From positions 1 to 32,217 of the forward strand of contig JAUNCY010000015.1 in assembly GCA_030526325.1 (NCBI GenBank): a stretch of DNA of 32,217 bases. The letters run 5' to 3'. This document shows positions 1 to 8,423 of this stretch, piece by piece. Every line of letters begins with the position of its first letter. Within the stretch, counting starts at the first letter, position 1. The translations under genes and the position numbers were made by a program. The notes beneath the pieces are model-generated. The model was given only the letters and a program-made list of their open reading frames with translations. It ran no database searches and was not told the origin of the DNA. The DNA comes from Bacillota bacterium. Its GTDB lineage: Bacteria > Bacillota > Clostridia > Peptostreptococcales > Anaerovoracaceae.

Positions 1-22
1 CTGTAAGCATTCTGTAAGCATT
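1..22. repeat. Tandem 11-bp repeat, possible Pho box
   Basis: CTGTAAGCATT occurs twice back to back, directly beyond the ppk stop codon. A 7-bp CTGTnAn unit repeated every 11 bp is the architecture of the enterobacterial Pho box. Read on the minus strand it gives TTACAG at an 11-bp period, close to the Bacillus PhoP box (TTAACA-like units every 11 bp). It would lie upstream of a minus-strand gene to the left of the window. The repeat is seen directly; the PhoP link is inferred from its form and from the polyphosphate genes beside it. Confidence 0.4.
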
Positions 23-45
23 ATTTTAATTCTTCCGGCAGCCAA

Positions 46-2196
46 TTATAATAAATTCCCAGTTCTGGATTCGATACATGCTCTGCAGAATACCGCTGCA
101 AAAATTCCTTTTACTCCTTTTATACCTTTCTGTTTTTTTTCTACAGGTTCAGTTCCGTGAAGTGTTTTTTCCATGAATTCCTTTTGGCTGTCAGTATTCA
201 GAGTTCCTGCACATTTTTTTCGTATATATGAACCGTCCGGCTGAAGAATTCCTGCCTTTGCATTATCCTCCAGCTGAACCGACAGAATATACCGGAGAGT
301 ATCCTTTATCCCTTCATCGTAAACCGGACAGGCTATTTCCACACGCCTTACAAGATTTCTTGTCATGAGATCCGCAGACGAAATATAGAATTTAGCATCC
401 TCATTCCTTCCGAAGCAGTATATCCTTGCATGCTCCAGATAGCGCCCCACTATGCTAATTACAGAAATGTTTTCTGTCTCTCCGTCAATTACCGGTCTTA
501 TACAGCAGATTCCTCGAACTATCATCTTTATCTCCACTCCGGCTTTTGACGCCTCCGCCAGTTTGTCTATTATACCCCGTTCTGTTATAGAATTTATTTT
601 TAAGCATATATACCCCTCTGTCCCTTTTGATATCTCCTCGTCAATCATGCGAAACAGCGAATCTCTCATATCTCCGGGAGCAACAAGAAGCTCTTTATAC
701 TCTCCGTCCGGATTTCCTGTGAGCATATTCCTGAAAAACATATTCGCATCTGCTCCGATTCTTTCGTTAGCGGTCATAATGCTCAGATCTGTATACATGG
801 CATTGGTATTTTCGTTGTAATTGCCGGTTCCTATTTGGGTAATATATCTGTAACGCCCTTTCTCTTTCAAAGTTATGAGACATATTTTGCTGTGGCATTT
901 ATAATTTTCTATTCCGTAGATAACCTTGCATCCGGCTTCTTCCAGCATGCCTGCCCAGGCAATGTTGTTTTCCTCATCAAACCTGGCTCTGAGCTCCATC
1001 AGCACCACAACCTCCTTGCCGTTCTCCGCCGCACGGCACAGTGCCCTCACAATTTTTGATGATGATGCCAGGCGGTATATCGTGATTCTTACCGATACTA
1101 CTTTATCATCGTCTGCAGCTTCATTTAAAAGTTTAATAAAGGGTTCCACCGAATCAAACGGAAAGAACATAAGCCGGTCTTTCTGCCTTATCTGCTCTAT
1201 CATAGATGAACCCGGTTCCAGGTCTACCGGCCATTTTGGTACATAGGGCTCATAGCACAGCGGTCTGCGCAGTCTCTCCGGCAGCCTGTTTATGAGTTCA
1301 AACACATACTTCATGTTAAGCGGAGTAGTATCTTTATATATCTGGCGGTTCTTGACATTTACTATTTTAAGCAGTTCTTTCATAAATGCAGAGGATATTG
1401 AACCGCCTATCTCCATTCGCACTATTGCCATTCCCGCTCTCTTTTTAAGGATTTTTTTCACGTGATTCCTGAAATCTATTTCAGCATCCTCAAATTTGTC
1501 GGAATCAAAGCTTACATCTGCATTTCTGGTAATTGCTATTACGCAGGATTCCTCCTGTTTATATTGCCCGTAGAGAGTAGACGCCCACCGCAGAATTATA
1601 TTTTCCGTTCTTATAAAACGGCCTTCCGAAGGAAGCGTGACAACACGGGGAAGAACCTCCGGGACAGGAACAAAGGCTATGCATTTCTTATTGTTCTTTC
1701 CTTTTACCAGGGATGCCACGTAAAGCATTTTATTCTGAAAATGAGGGGTGGGATGCCTGCTGTCAACTATCTGCGGAGAAAGCACCGGCAGAATATGGTC
1801 ATTAAAGTAATCAGCAATGTATTTTGCCTCTCCCGGTCTCAGTTCATCGTAGGCAACATCTTTGATACCTTTATCCTCAAGCGCCGAGCAGACGTCTGCA
1901 AAAATCCTCTTTTTTCTCTCAATCAGTCCCGGTATGACCTGATAAATACTGTTAAGCTGTTCATCCGGAGTCATCCCGCTTTTATTATCTGTCTGGTCCG
2001 GAGCTCCTGCAGAAATATCAAAAAGGCTTCCCACACGCACCATAAAAAATTCATCCAGATTTGTAGAAAAAATAGAAACAAACTTAAGCCGTTCAAGAGC
2101 AGGTATGGAATCATCCGCGGCTTCCTCCAGCACCCGCAGGTTAAACCGAAGCCAGCTCAGTTCCCGGTTCTGAGTGTACAGGTACTTCTTCTTCAT
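46..2196 (-). CDS. ppk1: Polyphosphate kinase 1
   Basis: This gene encodes a 716-residue PPK1, which reversibly polymerises the gamma phosphate of ATP into inorganic polyphosphate at the membrane or in polyphosphate granules. The N-terminal domain begins with the typical NRELSWLRFN. Further family landmarks are FFPFDSVEPFI, the phospholipase-D-like KCHSKICLI, and LEHARIYCFGR, which carries the second conserved histidine. The length is slightly above the usual ~690 because of a basic C-terminal tail. I start at the ATG at 2196 rather than the GTG at 2214: a GGAAGG site precedes the ATG, and that ATG overlaps the ppx stop as ATGA, which implies translational coupling with ppx. Family assignment is secure. 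Confidence 0.96.
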   Translation of the reverse strand: MKKKYLYTQNRELSWLRFNLRVLEEAADDSIPALERLKFVSIFSTNLDEFFMVRVGSLFDISAGAPDQTDNKSGMTPDEQLNSIYQVIPGLIERKKRIFADVCSALEDKGIKDVAYDELRPGEAKYIADYFNDHILPVLSPQIVDSRHPTPHFQNKMLYVASLVKGKNNKKCIAFVPVPEVLPRVVTLPSEGRFIRTENIILRWASTLYGQYKQEESCVIAITRNADVSFDSDKFEDAEIDFRNHVKKILKKRAGMAIVRMEIGGSISSAFMKELLKIVNVKNRQIYKDTTPLNMKYVFELINRLPERLRRPLCYEPYVPKWPVDLEPGSSMIEQIRQKDRLMFFPFDSVEPFIKLLNEAADDDKVVSVRITIYRLASSSKIVRALCRAAENGKEVVVLMELRARFDEENNIAWAGMLEEAGCKVIYGIENYKCHSKICLITLKEKGRYRYITQIGTGNYNENTNAMYTDLSIMTANERIGADANMFFRNMLTGNPDGEYKELLVAPGDMRDSLFRMIDEEISKGTEGYICLKINSITERGIIDKLAEASKAGVEIKMIVRGICCIRPVIDGETENISVISIVGRYLEHARIYCFGRNEDAKFYISSADLMTRNLVRRVEIACPVYDEGIKDTLRYILSVQLEDNAKAGILQPDGSYIRKKCAGTLNTDSQKEFMEKTLHGTEPVEKKQKGIKGVKGIFAAVFCRACIESRTGNLL

Positions 2197-3092
2197 GGCA
2201 GCACCTTCCGGCACAGATAGCCTTCTCTGACTCCGTAACTGCTGACAATAATCTCTTTTGCCTCCAGTTTTTCCGCTGTATATTTGAGAATCAGATACCC
2301 GGGAATAATGGTATGTATACGCTCCGGATCCACTTTAAGAATAATGTCTGCTGCAGCCCTCCTGTCTCCGAGCAGAATCTCTCCTGTTTCCTCAAGCTGT
2401 TCCGGCAGTATTATCCTGCTCTCCGTATCTCCAGGAACAAGTTTCTGTACAAATTTCAGAATTGATCTTGCTGTTCCTCCCGCACAAATAAGTTTTTCCC
2501 TGGGTGCCAGCCTTTCCAGAGTCATTCCCGGAATCTCAGTTCTGATCTCATTCATTATTCTTTTAACCGAGCCCTTGCCGGGGAGAATTTTTTTAACACA
2601 TTCCTTATACAGTTTAAGTGAACCTATTCTGTAACTCTTCGAAAATATGACCGAGCTTTCTTCAAACACGGTTATTTCGGTACTCGCTCCTCCAATATCT
2701 ATAAATGCCCCCTCTTCCGCAGGCATATCAAACATAGCACCGGTGTACCCCAGAAGAGCCTCCTCTTCTCCGCCTATGACATCGATATCAAAACCTGCAG
2801 CCGCTGTTATTTTCAGCACTGCCTCATCGGTGTTTATTATGTTTCTAAGCGAAGCTGTTGCAAAAACGTGAATATTATCTCTGATATCCAGACTGTCCAG
2901 AGTGTTTTTAAATTCAAGCAGCCCTTCATAAGCCCGCTTTATTCCCTCCTCACTCAGACAGCCTTTTTCAACATAACCGGCAAGGCCAGCCATGTATTTT
3001 CCTTTGAACAGGATTCTGAAATTTCTGTTTTCCACCTCATAAACAGTAAGCCTCATGGAATTCGATCCGATGTCTATTATTGCATGTTTCAT
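2193..3092 (-). CDS. ppx: Exopolyphosphatase, Ppx/GppA family
   Basis: This 299-residue enzyme of the ASKHA fold removes terminal phosphate from polyphosphate, and some members also cleave pppGpp. The start of the protein, AIIDIGSNSMRL, is the phosphate-1 loop. AFIDIGGASTEI, about halfway in, is the phosphate-2 loop with its catalytic neighbours. The length fits the short two-domain Ppx type without the C-terminal HD domain of E. coli Ppx. I chose the ATG at 3092 because GGAGG lies just upstream; an ATG at 3116 has no clear site. It is the first gene of a two-gene operon with ppk, pairing polyphosphate synthesis with breakdown. A possible role in pppGpp turnover would connect it to the alarmone synthetase at 15950-16798, but that is inference. 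Confidence 0.92.
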   Translation of the reverse strand: MKHAIIDIGSNSMRLTVYEVENRNFRILFKGKYMAGLAGYVEKGCLSEEGIKRAYEGLLEFKNTLDSLDIRDNIHVFATASLRNIINTDEAVLKITAAAGFDIDVIGGEEEALLGYTGAMFDMPAEEGAFIDIGGASTEITVFEESSVIFSKSYRIGSLKLYKECVKKILPGKGSVKRIMNEIRTEIPGMTLERLAPREKLICAGGTARSILKFVQKLVPGDTESRIILPEQLEETGEILLGDRRAAADIILKVDPERIHTIIPGYLILKYTAEKLEAKEIIVSSYGVREGYLCRKVLP

Positions 3093-3168
3093 ATTTCCTC
3101 CGTTCCCGGCAAACATTATACCTATATTTCCCTATATTTTATACTTATCTTTTTAGTATATGTTCGGG

Positions 3169-3198
3169 GTGTTAAGTCTGAAATCACGGTTGTGTTAA
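3169..3198 (-). promoter_or_regulatory. Direct repeat in the ppx-ppk upstream region
   Basis: GTGTTAA occurs at 3169-3175 and 3192-3198, which read TTAACAC on the coding strand of ppx and are 23 bp apart start to start. TTAACA is the Bacillus PhoP half-site, but the usual 11-bp period is absent, so this is only a weak candidate. AT-rich sequence between 3118 and 3165 probably holds the promoter, but no single -35/-10 pair stands out. Confidence 0.2.
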
Positions 3199-3242
3199 AT
3201 TACGGTAAAATCCCGAGACCGCAGTCTTCCATCGGTTCTTTA

Positions 3243-3282
3243 CAAAGAAAAAGAGCAGACTCTGCCGTACATCATCTGCTCT
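3243..3282 (-). terminator. Terminator of the aminotransferase-SDR operon
   Basis: AGAGCAGA (3252-3259) and TCTGCTCT (3275-3282) form a perfect 8-bp stem. On the minus strand the stem is followed by TTTTCTTTG. It lies 95 bp after the SDR stop codon and before the ppx promoter region, so it should separate the two transcription units. The rest of the 284-bp gap from 3093 to 3376 shows no gene. Confidence 0.65.
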
Positions 3283-3376
3283 CCAATGATAGTGCAATTG
3301 TAATAGAGGGGGACTCCACTATCTACACCTGTTATCATTTATATATTTATACACACTCTCTGATAATATTTATGAA

Positions 3377-4171
3377 TTATAAATCCTTGTCCGATCCTTT
3401 GAATTCCTGAATAACATTTCCGCCGTCTACGATAAAATCCTGTCCTGTAATATAGGAAGCTTTATCCGAAGCGAGGAATACGACTGCATTCGCAACTTCC
3501 TCAGGCTTTGAACTCCTTCCGAGAGGAGTATTCTGTCCTCCCAGAGCCCCGCGCTTTGACTGGGCAGCTGTCTTTATCCAGCCGGGGAGAACATTATTTA
3601 TTGTTATTCCTTTTCCGCCCACTTCAATTGCAATTGCCTTGCTCATGCCGTTAACCGCAGCTTTTGCCGCACCGTAGGCACTGTCTCCGCTGGCACTTAC
3701 AACAGGGCCGGTCACGGAAGAAACATTAACGATTCTTCCGTAACCTGATTCAATCATTGAAGGAAGTACATTTCTTATCATATTGAAGGTAATTCCCAGA
3801 TTTCTCTCAACTACCAGATCCCACTGTTCATAAGGCATTTCATTGAAATTCGGTGATTTGTCCTTCTGACCAACCTGAGCCAGACCGGCATTGTTTACCA
3901 GAACATCAATTTTTCCGAAATCCGATAATATCTGAGCCACAACTTTTTCGGTTTCACTTCTGTCCATAAGATTTGCCACGTATCCTTTAGCTTCTCCTCC
4001 AAGGGCTTTAAGCTCGTCTGCTCTTTCATTTATTCTGTCTGTTGTGGCTATCACAGCTACCTTTCCGCCAAGCTGGGCAAGAATTTTAGCACAGGCAAAG
4101 CCTATTCCTTCTGCACTGCCGGCACCGGTTACTATGCAGACCTGACCGGTAAAATCAATAAAGCTGTTCAT
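3377..4171 (-). CDS. Short-chain dehydrogenase/reductase (SDR)
   Basis: This is a 264-residue classical SDR, a soluble NAD(P)-dependent oxidoreductase acting on an alcohol/carbonyl pair. Visible features are the nucleotide loop TGAGSAEGIG near residue 15 (two residues longer than the common TGxxxGIG), the NNAG motif (VNNAGLAQ), a catalytic serine (VNVSSV), YGAAK as the active-site YxxxK, and the C-terminal VDGG. AAAGGAGG lies 5 bases before the ATG. It follows the class III aminotransferase by 70 bp, with a hairpin between them, and both lie under the same MocR operator. Its substrate is unknown. The FabG-like sequence does not show a fatty acid role, and the neighbours point to an amino-alcohol, hydroxy-acid or amino-ketone substrate. 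Confidence 0.88.
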   Translation of the reverse strand: MNSFIDFTGQVCIVTGAGSAEGIGFACAKILAQLGGKVAVIATTDRINERADELKALGGEAKGYVANLMDRSETEKVVAQILSDFGKIDVLVNNAGLAQVGQKDKSPNFNEMPYEQWDLVVERNLGITFNMIRNVLPSMIESGYGRIVNVSSVTGPVVSASGDSAYGAAKAAVNGMSKAIAIEVGGKGITINNVLPGWIKTAAQSKRGALGGQNTPLGRSSKPEEVANAVVFLASDKASYITGQDFIVDGGNVIQEFKGSDKDL

Positions 4172-4190
4172 ATTTACCTCCTTTAAAATT

Positions 4191-4214
4191 TCGGAGGGTT
4201 TGAAAACCCTCCGA
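4191..4214 (-). terminator. Intercistronic hairpin, possible attenuator
   Basis: TCGGAGGGTTT and its exact complement (4204-4214) are separated by two bases and lie between the aminotransferase stop and the SDR ribosome binding site. The following U-run on the minus strand is poor (AATTTTAAAG). Partial termination or 3'-end protection that makes the SDR less abundant than the aminotransferase seems more likely than a full stop. Confidence 0.5.
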
Positions 4215-4241
4215 CAATATATCCGTTAAAGCCTGATTTAA

Positions 4242-5591
4242 TTAGTCAGCGATTTCTGCGCAAGCTTCTCTGAATACTTCTGTATGTCTGTCAACGTCAG
4301 CTTCTGATGTAGCTGCTGACATTACTGCCATGTTGTGGAACGGAGTCATGAAGATACCTCTGTTCAGTGCATAAAGGTGCATGTACCAGTCAAGTTCGAA
4401 GTCTCTGTGGTTAACTGCATCTGTACCGTCTTTTGCGATTTCCGGGAGGAACCAGTATTCTGTTCTTGTTCCGAGCTGTGTTGTGCTCCATGGGAAGTCG
4501 AATTCTTTGATTCCTGCTTCAACGCCTGCGTTGAATCTTTCAGCAAGAGGAATTGCATGCTTATAGAAATCTTCGGTGAGTACGTGTTCGAGTGTTGCGT
4601 GCATTGCAGCCATTGTGATTGCGTTTGCAGCAAGTGTTCCGCCGATACCTTTAACAAGGCCGTATAATGAAACAAGTTCAGCTTCTGCTTTGTTTCCGAA
4701 TTCTTCTGTAAATCCGTATACACCTACAGGGATACCTGAAGCAAGAGTTTTACCGCATACTACGATATCAGGATCCAGGTTGTGTTCTCTTGTGTATCCG
4801 CCGATACCACAGCAGATTGTATGTGTTTCGTCGATTAAGAGGTATGTGCCGTATTTTCTTGTGAGTTCTCTAAGTTTTTCATGGTAACCCGGAGCAGGAT
4901 GAACGATACCGATGTTTGTCATAACAGGTTCAGCCATTACTACAGCAACGTCTTCGTCTTTAAGAGCGTTTTCGAGGGCTTCAACGTCATTCCATTCGAT
5001 TACTTTAGTTGTATAGCTTGGGTCGATCTGAGGTCCTATGTTTCCTACTCTTGAGATGATTTTGCCTTCCGGTGTAAGTGTTGCGATTGTTTCGTCAACT
5101 GTACCGTGGTAACACCAGTTGAATACGAGAACCTTAGGTCTCTTTGTGATCTGTCTTGCAAGACGGATAGCAAATCTGTTAGCGTCTGTAGCACTTGTTG
5201 AGAACTGCCAGTATTTCATTCCGAATCTTCTCTGGAGTTCTTTAGCATTCCATGTAGCGTCTTCTGTAGGAAGCATGTGGCTTGTTCCTCTTTTTGCAGC
5301 TTCTGCGATAGCTTTAGCTGATGCTTCAGGACCGTGACCTACCATTGAACCTGTGTCGCCGAGACAGAAGTCGATGTAATCGATGCCGTCTGCGTCTTTA
5401 AGGTGAACGCCTTTTGAATCTTCTACAGAAATTGGAATTCCGCCTGCATATCTAACCATCCAGTTAAGTGGTACACCCTGAAGAAGGCAGCTTTTTGCTT
5501 CTTCAAATCTTTTGATTGATGTCGGGTGAATTTTTCTGAATGTTTCAAGCTCTCTTGCGTAAGCTTTTGATAATTTGTCTCTGTTTACCAT
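4242..5591 (-). CDS. Class III PLP aminotransferase (GSAM / beta-amino acid type)
   Basis: This 449-residue fold-type I enzyme transfers an amino group with pyridoxal phosphate. The PLP aspartate is D254 in LLIDETHT, and the Schiff-base lysine is K281 in CGKTLASGIP. The region STSATDANRFAIRLAR (131-146) matches the phosphate-cup segment of glutamate-1-semialdehyde aminomutase and beta-amino acid aminotransferases, but reads SATDAN where most have SGTEAN. The PLNWM near residue 41 fits that subgroup. A role in haem synthesis is unlikely because no hem gene is near. GGGAGG lies 9 bases before the ATG. It is divergent from the mocR gene, and its promoter region carries the paired TTGGTTGG operator. 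Substrate unknown; a beta-amino acid, omega-amine or amino alcohol is possible. Confidence 0.85.
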   Translation of the reverse strand: MVNRDKLSKAYARELETFRKIHPTSIKRFEEAKSCLLQGVPLNWMVRYAGGIPISVEDSKGVHLKDADGIDYIDFCLGDTGSMVGHGPEASAKAIAEAAKRGTSHMLPTEDATWNAKELQRRFGMKYWQFSTSATDANRFAIRLARQITKRPKVLVFNWCYHGTVDETIATLTPEGKIISRVGNIGPQIDPSYTTKVIEWNDVEALENALKDEDVAVVMAEPVMTNIGIVHPAPGYHEKLRELTRKYGTYLLIDETHTICCGIGGYTREHNLDPDIVVCGKTLASGIPVGVYGFTEEFGNKAEAELVSLYGLVKGIGGTLAANAITMAAMHATLEHVLTEDFYKHAIPLAERFNAGVEAGIKEFDFPWSTTQLGTRTEYWFLPEIAKDGTDAVNHRDFELDWYMHLYALNRGIFMTPFHNMAVMSAATSEADVDRHTEVFREACAEIAD

Positions 5592-5672
5592 GATGAGTTA
5601 CCTCCCGTGTTTTTTATCTCGTTGTTTTTTTGCTTCATGGGTACATAATAAAACCTAAATTGCATAATGTGT

Positions 5673-5703
5673 CCAACCAAGTGTTGATTTTCTTCCCAAC
5701 CAA
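5673..5703 (-). promoter_or_regulatory. MocR operator, divergent aminotransferase/mocR promoter
   Basis: CCAACCAA occurs at 5673-5680 and 5696-5703, 23 bp apart start to start. Read toward the aminotransferase these are two direct TTGGTTGG copies. The same pair at the same spacing lies before the dehydrogenase at 7204-7234. MocR regulators such as GabR bind direct repeats of this sort. The second copy falls between the -35 and -10 elements proposed for mocR, which would allow autorepression. Confidence 0.72.
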
Positions 5704-5712
5704 TGTTATTGT
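5684..5712 (+). promoter_or_regulatory. Predicted mocR promoter (leaderless)
   Basis: TTGATT (5684-5689) and TATTGT (5707-5712) are separated by 17 bp. Transcription would then begin about 7 bases later, at or next to the ATG at 5719. No ribosome binding site precedes that ATG, which agrees with a leaderless message. One operator repeat lies between the two boxes. Confidence 0.5.
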
Positions 5713-5718
5713 TTTTAT

Positions 5719-7200
5719 ATGAGTAAAAACAATGAAAATAAATCAACAATAAAATATGTTGAAATCAACTGGAAACCGGACAAAAACAGCAAAATCCCCC
5801 TATACAGTCAGATTGTCAGCTATTTCAGCGAGAAAATCGAGAAAGGAGACTGGATATCAGGCCAGTACATCCCGCCGCAGAGAAAGCTTTCGCAGCTTTT
5901 TGATGTCAACCGCAGCACTGTCTGGGAAGCTATGCAGGAACTGTCCGCCCTTGGACTTACCGAAGGCAATTACGGAAAAGGCACTCTTATTGTAAATGAT
6001 ACATGGGAAATGCTTATTTCAAACTCATCCCTGAACTGGCACAGTTATATCGACAAAGGAAGCTTTTATGCAAATCTGGATCACGTTCAGAAAATCAACC
6101 AGCTTGAATACCGTCCCGATATAATAAGGCTGGGAACCGGAGAGCTCTCCTCCGAGCTTATTCCGACAAGGGAAATAAAAGGCATCATGTCTAAAGCCAA
6201 TTCAAAAAGAATATTCTTAAATTATCCTCAGCCTCTGGGACTTATCGAGCTGAGAGAAGCTCTGTGCCGTTATCTTGAAAGAGAAAAAGGCATAGTAACC
6301 TCTCCGGAATGCATAATGATAACCTCCGGAGCCCTTCAGGCGCTGCAGCTTCTTTCCGTATGCATAGTGCCTCCTCATTCATCAGCATATATAGAATCTC
6401 CTTCGTACATCAAATCTCTCAACGTTTTTCAATCTGCCGGAACTGTTCTTGAGGGTATTCCTATGGATTCTTCAGGAATAATGCCGTGGATTATCAGCAG
6501 AAATTTCGAAATAGGACATACAATACTCTACACAATACCTACATTCCAGAATCCTACCGGCAAGGTTATGTCTGCCGAACGCAGGGATGAGGTTCTCAGA
6601 TACTGCCGTGCTAACAGAATACCTATTATAGAAGATGACGTGCTCGGCGACTTGTGGTACGACATAAGACCTCCGAAGCCGATTAAGGCAAACGACACAA
6701 AAGGAAGCGTGATATATGTAGGCAGCTGCTCCAAATCCCTGGCTCCCGGTCTTAGAGTCGGCTGGATAGTGGGCCCCGAATCCGTAATTCACAGACTTGC
6801 TGACATAAAAATGCAGATGGACTACGGCACAAGCACAATTTCTCAGCAGATACTGACCGAATGTCTCAACACAGGGCTGTACGAAAGGCATCTGGAAAAA
6901 CTCAGAAAGGAATTGAAAAAAAGAAGAGATTTCACCTTGGAAATCCTGGAAAAATACTATTCGGATATAGCGTCCTGGGATAAACCGGAGGGAAGCTATT
7001 ATGTCTGGCTGAAACTCAAAGGAAATGTGTCAACAAGAAAAATCTTCGAAAAAGCTCTTGAAGAGAACCTTCTCATAAATCCGGGCGAAATGTATGACTT
7101 CCGTGAGAACCGCTGTATAAGACTTTCTTATGTATACGAACCCCTGGACAAGCTTCGCGCCGGGCTTGTACGGCTCTCGGAAATCATACGTTCATTATAA
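5719..7200 (+). CDS. MocR/PdxR-type GntR regulator with aminotransferase domain
   Basis: This 493-residue regulator joins a GntR winged helix (about 20-90; recognition region KLSQLFDVNRSTVWEAM) to a fold-type I aminotransferase-like effector domain (about 130-490). The PLP-binding lysine is K339 in GSCSKSLAPGLR, preceded by IIEDD near 304-307 and PTFQNPTG near 284. In this family (GabR, PdxR, TauR) PLP, often as an aldimine with an amine substrate, is sensed rather than turned over. The gene lies between two operons that carry identical paired octamers, so it is the obvious regulator of both and of itself. The amine substrate of the neighbouring aminotransferase is the likely effector. There is no ribosome binding site before the ATG and no other in-frame ATG before residue 72. 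Confidence 0.93.
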   Translation: MSKNNENKSTIKYVEINWKPDKNSKIPLYSQIVSYFSEKIEKGDWISGQYIPPQRKLSQLFDVNRSTVWEAMQELSALGLTEGNYGKGTLIVNDTWEMLISNSSLNWHSYIDKGSFYANLDHVQKINQLEYRPDIIRLGTGELSSELIPTREIKGIMSKANSKRIFLNYPQPLGLIELREALCRYLEREKGIVTSPECIMITSGALQALQLLSVCIVPPHSSAYIESPSYIKSLNVFQSAGTVLEGIPMDSSGIMPWIISRNFEIGHTILYTIPTFQNPTGKVMSAERRDEVLRYCRANRIPIIEDDVLGDLWYDIRPPKPIKANDTKGSVIYVGSCSKSLAPGLRVGWIVGPESVIHRLADIKMQMDYGTSTISQQILTECLNTGLYERHLEKLRKELKKRRDFTLEILEKYYSDIASWDKPEGSYYVWLKLKGNVSTRKIFEKALEENLLINPGEMYDFRENRCIRLSYVYEPLDKLRAGLVRLSEIIRSL

Positions 7201-7203
7201 ATT

Positions 7204-7234
7204 TTGGTTGGCATATTATTGCACTATTGGTTGG
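7204..7234 (+). promoter_or_regulatory. MocR operator before the dehydrogenase operon
   Basis: TTGGTTGG occurs at 7204-7211 and 7227-7234, 23 bp apart, in the same orientation relative to its target gene as the pair at 5673-5703. The second copy covers the place where a -35 box would fall for the -10 at 7248. This is the usual position for an activator that replaces a poor -35. Confidence 0.72.
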
Positions 7235-7253
7235 TGAAATTCCCTGTTATACT
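7225..7253 (+). promoter_or_regulatory. Predicted promoter of the dehydrogenase-acyltransferase operon
   Basis: A good -10 (TATACT, 7248-7253) has only a weak -35 (TATTGG, 7225-7230) at 17 bp, and the -35 overlaps an operator octamer. Transcription should start near 7260, which gives a leader of about 50 bases. The weak -35 suggests dependence on activation by MocR. Confidence 0.5.
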
Positions 7254-7308
7254 AATATAATTATAATGTATAAAACAATCATATTTTACGAATAGGGGAG
7301 GTAAAAAT

Positions 7309-8397
7309 ATGGTAAAGACATTAGCGGCTCCTGCAAAATATTATCAGGGTCCGGAAATCATTAAGGATTTATACACTTATATCAATCATCTGGGAAAGAA
7401 CTTTGCTGTTCTTACAGACGAAATAGTACTGGGAATAACAAAGGACAGCCTGGATCAGTCATTCAGAGGAATCGAAGCAGGATACGATGTGATCATGTTC
7501 GGCGGAGAATCAACACAGGCTGAAGCCGATCGGATTATCGATGAGGTCACAAAGTCCGGTCACGATGCAATAATAGGTCTGGGCGGCGGAAAGGTTACCG
7601 ACACCGCAAAGCTGGTTGCCGACATCTCAGGTCTTCCTGTAGTAATTATTCCGACTGCAGCTGCTACCGATGCGGCATGCAGCGCAATGTCCGTAATCTA
7701 CGACGAAAACGGCACTTTTGTCGTATCCAAGAGAACAAAGAAAAATCCCGATGTAGTAATCGTTGATACTGCTGTAATAGCTAAAGCTCCTGTCAGAACA
7801 TTTGTTGCGGGAGTCGGCGACGCTTTTGCATGCTATTATGAAGCAAGAGCCTGCCGTGAATCAGGCGCAATGAATTATACAGGCGGAACAGGCTCTCAGG
7901 CCGCTTTTGCCATTGCAGAACTGTGCAACAAGGTTCTCCGTGAAAACGCGGTTGAAGCCAAAAAATCCGTAGAACGCAAAGAATGGTCCGAAGCCCTTGA
8001 CAGATGCATCGAGGCAAATATATATTTAGGTGGTGTGGGCTTCGAAAACAACGGATGTGCGATAGCTCACGGAGTATACAACGGCATGACCGCAGTCATC
8101 AAACCTTTCGGCGCAATGCACGGCGAAGCTGTAGCTGTGGGAACTCTTATTCAGCTTGCAGCAGAAAAAATAAGCATCGAAGAATGGAATGACATAGTTG
8201 CATTCTATAAAGAAGTCGGACTTCCCTGCTGCTTCAGCGATCTCGGTGTTGAAAACATTGACGACGGGCTTCTCATGAAGGTTGCGGAAGCAGGCTGCAC
8301 AGTAAGTCCGAACGCTCACAAAATGCCGTTCAAAGTTACTCCGGAAATTATGTTTAAAGCAATAAAAACAGTGGAGGAAAGAAACTCCGCTAAATAA
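7309..8397 (+). CDS. GldA-like iron/zinc-type alcohol dehydrogenase
   Basis: This 362-residue protein belongs to the glycerol dehydrogenase branch of the metal-dependent (family III) alcohol dehydrogenases, which interconvert a secondary alcohol and a ketone with NAD. The NAD loop is GLGGGKVTDTAK (90-101). The metal ligands fall at D171 (GVGDAF), H254 (AIAHGV) and H271 (AMHGEA). GGGGAGG lies just upstream of the ATG. E. coli GldA also oxidises 1-amino-2-propanol, and this copy shares a predicted regulon with an aminotransferase and an SDR. An amino-alcohol or hydroxyketone substrate is therefore at least as plausible as glycerol. No dihydroxyacetone kinase gene is near, which weakens the glycerol reading. 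Confidence 0.88.
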   Translation: MVKTLAAPAKYYQGPEIIKDLYTYINHLGKNFAVLTDEIVLGITKDSLDQSFRGIEAGYDVIMFGGESTQAEADRIIDEVTKSGHDAIIGLGGGKVTDTAKLVADISGLPVVIIPTAAATDAACSAMSVIYDENGTFVVSKRTKKNPDVVIVDTAVIAKAPVRTFVAGVGDAFACYYEARACRESGAMNYTGGTGSQAAFAIAELCNKVLRENAVEAKKSVERKEWSEALDRCIEANIYLGGVGFENNGCAIAHGVYNGMTAVIKPFGAMHGEAVAVGTLIQLAAEKISIEEWNDIVAFYKEVGLPCCFSDLGVENIDDGLLMKVAEAGCTVSPNAHKMPFKVTPEIMFKAIKTVEERNSAK

Positions 8398-8423
8398 GAC
8401 AGATACGAGGAGGTTTTCCGGAA

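Noticed and set aside
1462..2220. A 252-residue open frame on the plus strand
   Set aside because: It is fully opposite ppk1, which is a secure gene, and has no recognisable domain.
3169..3198. GTGTTAA direct repeat considered as a definite Pho box for ppx-ppk
   Set aside because: The 23-bp spacing does not match the 11-bp period of known Pho boxes. It is kept only as a low-confidence regulatory site.
4242..5591. Assignment of the aminotransferase as hemL
   Set aside because: No other tetrapyrrole genes are near, the regulator and partner genes are catabolic in type, and the STSATDAN segment differs from typical HemL.
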